Below, piece by piece: positions 9,868 to 19,120 of a stretch of DNA of 19,120 nt (positions are counted from its first letter, which is position 1; each line of letters opens with the position of its first letter). Location of the stretch: the NCBI GenBank assembly GCA_001970855.1, contig LSSN01005807.1, positions 1 to 19,120 of the forward strand, read 5' to 3'. Below the pieces are notes generated by a model, which did not search any database, had not been told where the DNA came from, and worked only from the letters and a program-made list of their open reading frames with translations. Both the position numbers and the translations under genes were made by a program. The DNA comes from Smittium culicis (lineage: Eukaryota > Kickxellomycota > Harpellomycetes > Harpellales > Legeriomycetaceae).

Positions 9868-10015
9868 TAATTACTTTTTTATTTTTTTTTTTTAGTGAGG
9901 AAGATTTATTTCAACATAAATAAAAAATATTTAAAACTAATTCTAAAATTTATAAAAATGTTAAAAAAAAGTAAAAAAATTTATCAAAAAAGTTTTCACC
10001 CGACTCCCCTCCGCC
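9868..10015 (-). repeat. Dispersed repeat copy 2, inverted relative to copy 1
   Basis: On the minus strand, reading from 10015, the order is ggcggagggg, a gtcgg block, tgaaaa, a long T-rich stretch, ctcact, an A run and gtaatta, as in the copy at 3-121. The GC-rich edge faces away from copy 1, so the two sit like terminal inverted repeats about 10 kb apart. The GC-richer sequence at 10016-10055 (agcagctccatacccattgg and onward) may belong to the same unit, since copy 1 is cut by the window edge. Confidence 0.5.
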
Positions 10016-11901
10016 TCTCTAGCAGCTCCATACCCATTGGGCATTGGTTCAAGGTAAATTTTTTAATTACGTAGAGATTTTTAAATTTGTAAAATAATAA
10101 ATCGTATGTCATTTTAATTTATCATTTATATGATTTTTAATTTAATTCTAAATTATTTTAAATTTAACATTTAATATATCTCTGATGTTTAATAGCCATA
10201 ATCATATTATTATAATTTATTTTTCTTTATTTAATAAATAAATTTTTATTCTAAATTAAGACTCGACTTATATTTTTTTCATTAATTATGATTTTTTTAT
10301 TTTAGGTTTAAGAATTTTATTTATTGAACTTCTAGTTTTTTTTTCATAGTTAAACTTGGTTTAATTTTAAATTCATAATTTACATTCTTATTAAATGTCA
10401 CAAATTATAATCATTATAAAATTTATAATATTATAATATAGTTTTTTAAGAGGGAAATAAGATTTGAGTTTAATTATATTTAAACCAAATATATTAAAAA
10501 TTTTAATTTTCATATTTAATATATTAATACGGCGAATTAACTTGATTTTTTTTTAATATATTATAATTATAATTATTTGAGCTCTAATATAAAATTGCAC
10601 ACTTTTTCAATGATTGTCAATAAATTGATTTTCATGTTATATAAATCTTATTATTTATTTTAAATCTCGGTATTTATACTAAAAATCAAGCGAATGCATA
10701 AAATTTTATAATTAGTAATAGGCTTTTTATAATATTTTGTGTTTTATTAAACAAAAATTGTTCATTAAAAATTGCTCAAAGAATATAATCATCGATGTAT
10801 TTTTCTATTTGTTTGATTTTAAAGTAAAATATGAGCCTTATTAGTATTATTTCCTCTATTATATTCATTACTAAGCAATATATACATATATATGTATATG
10901 TATATCATATATTCACTAATAAATTTCCAAAATAAGAAAAAAAAATCAAAATTTATGAATTGAGTTACCAATACAAAAAAGATAATAAATAAGGAAAAGA
11001 CAATTCATGAAATCTCAGTAACTCAATTAAAGTCGGATATAGATTTTTTTATATTGGACTACGGAAATTTATACTGATAAATTTTAATTTATCTCGCAAT
11101 TTTATAATATTATTAACTTATTATCTTCCATTACTTTTTATTTTAATAACAGTAGATTTGAAAATTATTATACATCAAACAAATTACAACTTATAGAATC
11201 ATTATTGATCAATGGTTAAATAATAGTAATACTAATAGTAAATATTAAAACTACCGCCCTAAAAATAATAATCCCCTATTAGCCTAAACATGATAAAATA
11301 TATAAATATAAAAAATAATGATTATTGCACCACAATTAATCATAAAAATTTATGATAAATTATACAAGTACTAAAAGTAAGTATGCCAAGAAAAGGCATA
11401 TAAATATTATTATTCTGATTTTTTGATAAATAAAAAAGTATTAATAGCAATAAAATTAATAATTGGTATTAAATTCTACGAATATAAATTTGTATTTGAA
11501 TAAGAAATTAATTTTTTTATATAATTATCAATTCTAATATATGCCAAATTGTAAATTGTAAATTATCATTTATTATTATTATAAATCGTTTAAAAATAAA
11601 TAAAAAAAATATCAAGATGAGAAATTTTGTTAAATTGGAACTCTTTAATTTTCAATTGGTAAAAATTTTAACAATTGATACTCATAATCACCTACTATAA
11701 CTGCCTATAGATAATATAATATGATATTTTACATCGCTTTTTTAAGAATTTGTATATTCTATGTGATATTATCTCTATTTTACTATAATTAAATAAGCTT
11801 GTCTTATTTCGAATCTGATTAAGATGGTCGTTTTTTTTTTTTAATCTCGTAATTTTATTGATACGATAACAATAAAAGAAAATTTGATGTATATAATCTA
11901 A
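10016..11901. other. AT-rich desert, middle part
   Basis: Apart from a short GC-richer strip up to about 10055, the sequence is very AT-rich with frequent stops in all frames. An AT alternating stretch at about 10878-10915 (atatacatatatatgtata type) could form a cruciform. No gene was recognised. Confidence 0.5.
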
Positions 11902-12129
11902 AAAAATAGAAAATTTGGTGCTAGGAATATAAAAACTAATATTCTGATACTAATAAATTCTTCTGACGGTCTACCGGCTGCGTACCTAATGGGAAATGGG
12001 ATCAGTCTACCAATTGGAAGATTCACCCAGGTATTGCTTCAAGTAGGCAAGATGGTTGAAGTTACAAGCAGTCATAGAATTAAGCTCATTCCAACAAAAT
12101 TGAATTCGTTGAGATCATTGAGCTCCTAG
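11902..12129 (+). pseudogene. Possible retroelement protease remnant in a GC-richer island
   Basis: An open frame without a good start codon runs about 75 codons to the stop at 12127-12129. It reads SDGLPAAYLMGNGISLPIG from about 11962 and continues RFTQVLLQVGKMVEV. The order 'xNG..lpiG....v.lqvG..' loosely resembles the second half of Ty3/Gypsy-type aspartic proteases. The catalytic D-S/T-G triad is not seen in the preserved part. The island extends to about 12270 with coding-like patches in other frames. It stands out from the AT-rich flanks, but the family call is weak. Confidence 0.25.
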
Positions 12130-15100
12130 TCAGAGCCTACATCTGACAGGATTAATAAAAAATAGGCTCCTATCCAAATATGGGAATGCTCGATCTAGCT
12201 CTCACACAATAAGCTGCTAAATTCTTAGATTTTTATTATTTTCGAACGCTGGAACTGTGCACAAAAATTAAGATGGCCGTTTATTCGATAAAACCATAAT
12301 AAAAATACGATTTTATTTAACAATATAATCATTAGATATTTTAATAAATAGTAACTAGTAATATTGAATTTTATGTACTAAATTATGTGCGTATAAATCA
12401 AATCATTATATTGATGCAATTAAATCAATTATTGTCAGAGAAATTTTAGAAAAATATAATTATCTACATTTTTTTTGTAGAGTGATTTAATCAAAAATCA
12501 TTTCATAGTTGGTAAGTCAATTAATTATTTACATTTTATTGAGGCTATAATTTAACTCAATAAACCTAAATTTCATATATTACAGAATATTAAAAAAGCT
12601 GATTTATTAATTTTGCTAAAATTTTTCTATTTACTAATAATATATTTTTTCTCAAGAATATTTTTTTAAAATATATTAAAATGAAAAATATATACCATAA
12701 TAGCTTATCTAATATTTTTTTTCCTGACTCCCTTAAGTTTCTCTTGCAACTATAATTCAAGCGAGTAATTGTCCAAGAATACTAATAGCGGTAATTCGAA
12801 TTTTTTACAACGAATAAATTATTATTTAATTGATAGAAGAGATAATATAATAAATTTCATAAATATCTATCTACATTTTTTGGATATTTGTATATCGCTT
12901 ATATAAATTTTATTTTTGGTTTTATTATTATTATTATTAACCTCTTTTAGTATATAAAATGTAACACATACATTAAAATATGAACTAAAATCAATTTTTA
13001 TATTATTTTCATAATTAAAATAACTCTAACTCATGAAAACGATTAAAAATCAAAATTTTTATTCCAAATAAATTCGAGCTCTATTATCTATTTTTTCATT
13101 AATTTAATTTAAAAATTTTTATGTACTTTGGATCATTGGAATATAATCGATTTTTATTGCAGATTGAATAAATAAAATTAAATATTGCTGTAATATATAT
13201 TTTAGATGAACCATGGTTTATCTTAAGCATTATTAAGAAATAAATAAATTATTCAGTGATTTTTGGAAATGATTCCTATGTGATTTTTTATTTATTAGTA
13301 TATGATATTCAATTTGTTTCTAAGTTTAATGGTTAAAATCTGGTGAAATTATGTTTTATTTTTGATTATTATTTTTTTCTCAAAGGCGAAGCAGTAAATA
13401 AATCTATCTTAGTAGATCCGTAGATTCTATATTTTGATAAAAATATTTAATAGAAATTTTTTTTGATTTACCATTTCCACTCTGTTATTTAATTTAGCTA
13501 TAATGATAGCTTTATAGCAAATAAAATATTTTATTTATATATTTTATAAACCATTCTCAGATACAGTAATTTACTTAGATCTATCGATTTATTTTTTTTT
13601 AATGTGTCAATTTAAATAATTAGACTTTTATTTTTTTTATCGAAGTTTTTACTTTGATTTATATATATAAAATACAAAAAGAATCCAATTGATTATACTT
13701 TAATTACCAAATTGAAATATAATTACTTTTTAAATACAATTAATCGAATATTTTTAATTAATTAAACTTGATTCTATCAAAGTTATCATAATCCATTTTA
13801 ATTTTTAGCCTAGTTTAATATCAAAAAAAAAATCTTATATTGTAATTCTGTTACATAAATTTTTTTTATCCTGACTGATTTATATTCTAAAAATTCAATG
13901 GATTTAAATGTCCACTAAAAATCATACTATCAATATTATTCTTAGATTTTTTCATAACTATTAAACTATATAAAATTATCTTTTTGGGTCCATTTTTTTG
14001 CACAGTAATAATTTTTAATGCAAAAAAATTTAATAATTGAGTTATAAATCCAAGTTTAGAACATAGCAAGAATACTGTTTGAAATAGATTTTTTTTAAAG
14101 TTGATACTATGGCTGATTTTTTTAATATATGTATTTTCTTGCTTATTTTTGGATAATTATATCACAAATTATTATAATTTAGATATATATTCGTAAGACG
14201 AAGTCTGAAAAAGTACACAATCAAAATATATGTTATTCTACGAGATGAAAAAATAAATCGAATATTACCAATAAACACGTTTTTATAAGGTTTAACTTGA
14301 ATACTGAAAATTCTTATGATTATAATTTCATCCAGAGGTGTTTTTTAATGCAAAGATGGATTATTTACGCATTTTACTCCATGTTAACGTATTTATCAAT
14401 ACCTATTTTAATATTGTTTATCGAGTAAATACGAAATGTACTTTAATGAAATATAAATTCATTAAAGCTTTTCATCAAATTACTAGATATGTTTATTATT
14501 ACTAATTTTTTTAAAAAAAATTTTTAATCAATATTCAGCTATTGTGATTTTCTCCAATTTAGCTGAAATATTTAATAGAAGCTAACACTACTAGATAAAT
14601 ATTAATAAGAAATGAATTTTGAAATTTGTACAATATAAAATAATGTAACCATGAAAAAAAAAAGCCTAAAAAGTAACGTGGGGTACTTCAAAGATCATCT
14701 TAGTATGCTATAAATTAGAATGTGGTGTTGATAATTAATGAATAGGCTTATTAAAAATTTTAATTTCAAAAATGCTGACAGAGCTAAATGTAAAATATTC
14801 AAATATATATGGGATGATTTTAGGATGAGCAGAGCTTACTTTTCTAGTTAATATACTTGCTAATTCGAATTTAATAAAGTTTTTGTCTTTACCAGATAGA
14901 TTATTCGACGCGATTTTATAATAAATATAAAAGCGAAAATTTCTATTAAGAAAAACTGATAAAAGTATTTCTGCTTTTCAAAAAAAAATCCACTACATAA
15001 ATGGTTAGTAACGGATTTATTCTATTTTTTTAGCATATCTCGTCATTTAATCGATTAAATTTTAAATTTAATATAATAATAAAAGGATTTATCAAAGAAA

Positions 15101-17755
15101 TAGTTTAGAATCTATAATTAAGTATATCATACAAAGTACCTTATTTCATATTATAAAACATATATAGCTGGATAATTAATAAGCTGAAAATATCCATAAA
15201 TAGTAACTTTGAAATTATTAACCCTGATCCTTAATTTAATTTATTCAACAAGCTCGAATGATTATTTAACAAAATTAGAAAAATAAATTTCAACGATAAG
15301 CTTTTTTTTAATCCAGATGTTTTTAGTATAAAAGGAAATTAATAATCTTATTTTTTTACTAGAGTTTAATAATTAAGTGTAATTATTTGATTATCAAGAT
15401 ATTATATTCCAGAATATTTTATACTCAAATTTAAAAATGAAATCGAAATAAAATTTTAGTAAAGTTTAACAGAAATAAATATTTTCTTAAAACATAACAA
15501 AATGTATGGAAAAAAGTTTTTTAAGCAGTTTTTTTTTTAAATTTTAGAATAGATATATTTTTAACGAAAACAGATAAAAGACAATGGAAATTTATAGGAA
15601 TTAATTGTTTGGCCTCTTGATTTTCTATTGTATATATTTTTTGTCATCAAGAATAAGCTCAATTTTACTAAAAGTTAAAGGCGACTTTATTTTCTTCTGT
15701 AATATAAACCCTTTTTTTTATGGTACAGCTCATTCTTTACTTCTTGTTTTGTTCTTATAGCCAAGGTGTTGAGCAGATTTATTAAAATTAAATTAATTAA
15801 TAAAGGAATAATCCCAAATATGAATGAATTTTAAATCGAGAAAATTTGTAAATTTGGAAGTGGCTTATCGATTATTATACGGAGGGTAAATTTTGTTAAT
15901 AGAAGTTAATATAAATCAACAATAGAAAACTAAAAAATAATAGCAACTATTGGTTTTACTTATAAGTATATTTAAATTGTATCTTAGAAAAAAATTTAAA
16001 CCAAAAAAAAAAAAAAAACTTGAGATTTGGAAATAAAAAAACGAATTCAATATCTGAAATAGATTTAAAAAATTAAAATGAAGTTATTATTTATGTGCAA
16101 TTAATAAAGTTAAAATTTATATTACCCTGACAGAACATAAAATTAATCCTATTTATAAGGATGTATCTGGTTTGATAAAAATGTCTGCCATTATAAAAAA
16201 ATGTGTCAGATAAGTTTAAACTTTTCGTATAATAAGGAAAGCTTATACTAAAAAATATAACTATAACCGTAAACGTTATAGTTTTAGTTAGCGAAATTAA
16301 TTTGCTTTTGTATTTCTTAATATTGTTGTCGTACCAATAAAATTCAGTTTTTAAAAAGAATGTCATTTATTTTAATAATCAATGAAAATAATGATATGTA
16401 TACTGAATTTTATTGGGCTCATAAAAAGCCAGCTTTTTCATATTCGATAGATTAATTTTGATTATTGATAAATCAAAGTTAACACTTCTCGTCCAACACT
16501 CTTAAAGAATTGGGGTTATTAATTCGTTTATTATTTATAAGCAAATTTATTATTTTTTTTAAAAATACAATAAACCAATATTTCTAAAGGTCTCTGAACT
16601 AAAAGATTTTAACTGGCATATTTGGTTATATTTTGTAGGTCTAAAATGTTCTAACGCCCGCGAAAGGGTTATTATACTCTATATCTTGTAACTAAGATAA
16701 TGTTGTCAAATGCACGCGAATTAATATTACCATAAATTATTAGCACATAGACCAATCTACTGTATTTATTAATGAAAAGGAAGTTATGCATTATTATAGG
16801 TAGCTAAAAAAAAAATTCTTATTTATAATCAAGAGACTAATATCCTTTTGTGGTTGATACACGTTAGGAAATATTGCATCGAGAATTAGTGCTCATTACG
16901 CTGAGTAACGAATTCTTTGACTAATAAAAGCATATTTTACTGACCCTAAAGTATGTTGATTAAATTATATAACTGTATTGGGTAATGGTAATTCTATTCG
17001 TTTTGGCAGTATTTATCATATATTAGTAAAGAAATTCCTTTTGTATAACCGTAACCGTGTAAATAATAGACTCTTTTAAATTTGGTTTTTGTATTGTGGA
17101 TTGCTGTGATTACTTATTTAATAAAATTCGGCTATTCATAATGTTTCAGGATCAGATGTTGCTGGAGTATTTACGATGATTTTTTTTATTTCGAATTTTT
17201 ATTGTGTTCTTAGTTACCCAATACGATTCTTCAATTAATCTTTGGGCATAAATATAAAAAAAAGACATTCTTTAAAACTGATTAGAAAACTAAACAAGGA
17301 AACATATTTTGTCGATACTGTGAAGGTTAAACACGTTCTTAATTTAATCGATGCAAACCTACGATTTAATTTCAAACACGATTCCAAAAATCAATTAATT
17401 ATGTGGAATATCATTCGTTAGAGTATATTAATCGATAACATTACATAATCTCAGAGTACAAAATAATATAATTGGGTAATTCGATTTCCCTAAATTTAAT
17501 AAACCCTTACGGTTAGTAGCTCGTCAGCAATAATCAAAAACAAAATGATATTAGTAAAACTTAAAGCTAAAGCTTTTGGTTAAATTTTCCGTATCTTTTC
17601 TTTAGTGAATTTATCTATAAATACTCATCAATCTACCCCCCAAATATTTTTTTATATTTCTCGCGTAGAATCAGAATATTAGTAAACTGTTACCATAAAT
17701 CAAAATTTATTGAAAAAATCTTGTATAAAAATATTTCAGTAAAAAGAAATAGAAA
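12130..17755. other. AT-rich desert, right part, and upstream region of ZIP gene B
   Basis: About 5.6 kb, AT-rich and stop-dense, with no gene I accept. Two minus-strand frames are noted: 13887-14069 (60 codons, low complexity) and 16091-16366 (91 codons). Composition becomes less extreme from about 16400 to 17550. A tight 7-bp hairpin, aaaaagc/gcttttt, lies at 16423-16438. The final 150 bases act as the promoter and leader of ZIP gene B. Confidence 0.5.
17610..17755 (+). promoter_or_regulatory. Putative promoter/leader of ZIP gene B
   Basis: TATA-like sequences occur at about 17612-17619 (ctataaat) and 17723-17730 (gtataaaa). The start context is agaaaATG with A at -3. It lacks the pyrimidine-rich block seen upstream of ZIP gene A, so the two promoters look unlike each other. 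No clear ACCTTNAAGGT-type zinc-response site was found. Confidence 0.3.
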
Positions 17756-18976
17756 ATGAAAATAAGCAGCGGATTCAAAGCCAGACTCTATACATTAGCC
17801 ATTTTCTTTGGGTTGATCATATGCGTCAGTTCAACTACAACCGGAAATGCTAGCCAAAATCAGATTGAAAAAAGACAGGGACATAGCCATGCAGGACACA
17901 GCCATGGTACAAGTGAGCATGGTTCTGATGGCGACGAAGAGCTAAACTGCTCAGCATCAGGAGTTAGTGACTGGTCTTTGAGCCTCCAACTAATATCCTT
18001 ATTTGTAATCATGTTTGCTGGTGGAATTGGCGCATTTATCCCAGTTATAGGATATCACATTAGATCTCTTAGACTCCCAACCAACCTCATCGAAACCATG
18101 AAATTCTTTGGTATCGGGGTTATTCTCTCAACTGCGATTATACACATATATCCCCCTGCAAATGGTTATTTAAACGATCCTTGTGTAGGCGGTTTAATGG
18201 GCGACTACTCAGGTTGGCCTGGTGTTATATTCATGTTAGCAATATTCTTCATGCACGCCTCTGAATACATCCTTACTGCTAAACTTGTCAATAAAAATGA
18301 AGCTGATACCGGATACGCTGTAAAGCCTGCTCAGCACTCCGAAGACGTCGAAAACTTTGCTGTCCACACCTCTCACACCCACGTTCATGGCGCCAGTATC
18401 GGCGGCGGAATCAGCAAAAATGCTCTCAGCACATACCTCCTCGAACTTTGCGTTGCTATGCACTCAATTACAGTTGGTTTAGCTATGGGTTTAACCCCAA
18501 AAGATGAAACACTTGTTTTATGCATAGCAGTAGCTTTCCACCAACTCTTTGAAGGCTTTGCAATTGGTGATCGTTTGTCACGCCTCAATGGAGGATTCGA
18601 TAACAACGCCATTGAAACAGCAACCACTACAAATAATTCTGGTGAGGTGATAGCTGTAAAACCAACCAAAAAAGGAAGCATGAAAGTTATGTTTTTAGGA
18701 TCTATAATTTACATGCTTGCTACTCCACTGGGTCAAGCTATTGGAATGGGATTGCACTCTGTATTCTCTTACAAATCTGCTGGATATCTAATCACTCTAG
18801 GTATACTTGAAGCTGCAAGTGCAGGAATTCTTGTATATGTCGCTCTTGTAAATTTAATCACAGAAGAGTTCAGTTCACTTAGTTTTAGGAATTCGTCTAA
18901 AGGCAAACAAGTTGCAGGTTTTATCGCTATGTATCTAGGAGCTGCTGCTATGGCAGTAATAGGAAAATGGGCATAA
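17756..18976 (+). CDS. ZIP family zinc/iron transporter (paralog B)
   Basis: A 406-residue ZIP transporter, expected to take up Zn2+ (possibly Fe2+). Residues 1-27 look like a signal sequence, and a Kex2-like KR lies at 39-40. Immediately after comes a His-rich segment, GHSHAGHSHG (42-51), that paralog A lacks. Membrane segments fall at about 76-100, 115-133, 154-173, 224-248, 252-274, 310-334, 343-366 and 384-404. TM4 has HSITVGLAMG (H236) and TM5 has FHQLFEGFAIG (H262, E266). The loop motif HTSHTHVHG is at 204-212, and the protein ends GKWA. It is closely similar to paralog A from the LNCSASG motif onward. The main differences are in the exposed N-terminus and the TM5-TM6 loop (about 279-307, Thr/Asn-rich). 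Outside the shared tract its codons mostly end in A or T, in contrast to A. Same strand, 11.5 kb downstream of A. Confidence 0.95.
   Translation: MKISSGFKARLYTLAIFFGLIICVSSTTTGNASQNQIEKRQGHSHAGHSHGTSEHGSDGDEELNCSASGVSDWSLSLQLISLFVIMFAGGIGAFIPVIGYHIRSLRLPTNLIETMKFFGIGVILSTAIIHIYPPANGYLNDPCVGGLMGDYSGWPGVIFMLAIFFMHASEYILTAKLVNKNEADTGYAVKPAQHSEDVENFAVHTSHTHVHGASIGGGISKNALSTYLLELCVAMHSITVGLAMGLTPKDETLVLCIAVAFHQLFEGFAIGDRLSRLNGGFDNNAIETATTTNNSGEVIAVKPTKKGSMKVMFLGSIIYMLATPLGQAIGMGLHSVFSYKSAGYLITLGILEAASAGILVYVALVNLITEEFSSLSFRNSSKGKQVAGFIAMYLGAAAMAVIGKWA
18302..18465 (+). other. Near-identical tract shared with ZIP gene A (B copy)
   Basis: This block matches 5544-5707 at 163 of 164 bases. Its C-ending codons (tac, cac, gac, gtc, atc, ctc) match paralog A's style and differ from the A/T-ending codons of the rest of paralog B. 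That suggests the block was copied from A into B. Confidence 0.75.
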
Positions 18977-19120
18977 TACAATTTATATATTTCCCCCTGA
19001 ATATTAAATTATTATTTTAATGTAAATACATCAAAAATTTTATACATTTTGAAACGTTTCAACATACTTTTTTCACGATCTCTCTCTCTCTTAGAAAAGT
19101 TTTTCTTGGGCGAGCCAATA
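18977..19120. other. 3' flank of ZIP gene B
   Basis: AT-rich sequence with attattttaatgtaaatac, a plausible 3' UTR/polyadenylation region. A short (TC)n run lies at about 19079-19091. Nothing else was recognised before the window ends. Confidence 0.4.

Noticed and set aside
16942..16958. Zap1-type zinc-response element near gaccctaaagtatg
   Set aside because: Only a partial match to ACCTTNAAGGT and 800 bases from the start codon.

Overview
The window looks like nuclear DNA from an AT-rich fungus. Two intact, intronless genes encode fungal-type ZIP zinc/iron transporters of the Zrt1/Zrt2 kind, both ending in the GKWA tail common in fungal members. The flanks are very AT-rich, with long A and T runs and no bacterial-style operons or ribosome binding sites. 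An early-diverging lineage such as Harpellales (Smittium-like) would fit the composition. That placement is a guess; only 'fungus' is well supported.

Layout: 1-780 is AT-rich spacer that opens inside a repeat (about 3-121). A related copy lies in opposite orientation at about 9868-10015. At 794-2711 sits the decayed or frame-broken gene of a secreted cysteine-rich protein. It has a signal peptide, an acidic N-terminal half, an Asn/Cys-rich 11-residue repeat block, basic CGC-rich segments, a Cys-rich domain and a Thr/Ser-rich tail. Its coding signal steps through frames 2, 3, 1, 2, 3 and meets one in-frame TGA. 2712-5024 is non-coding, with small direct and inverted repeats, and ends in a pyrimidine-rich promoter for the first ZIP gene. 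ZIP gene A is 5025-6206. 6207-17755 is an 11.5 kb AT-rich desert with no convincing gene. It holds the inverted repeat copy near 10 kb and a small GC-richer island near 12 kb that may be a retroelement remnant. ZIP gene B is 17756-18976, followed by a short AT-rich 3' flank.

The two ZIP genes are same-strand paralogs, and both should move Zn2+ (possibly Fe2+) into the cytosol. Their most notable feature is a 164-nt stretch covering the cytosolic His loop and the start of TM4. It differs at one synonymous base, while the surrounding sequence differs at many silent sites. The loop is normally the least conserved part of ZIP proteins, so this points to recent gene conversion. Codon use suggests A was the donor and B the recipient.

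No RNA gene, CRISPR array or intact mobile element was found. No clearly new system was found. The leads most worth following are the conversion tract, the frame-stepping Cys-rich gene and the repeat pair bracketing about 10 kb.
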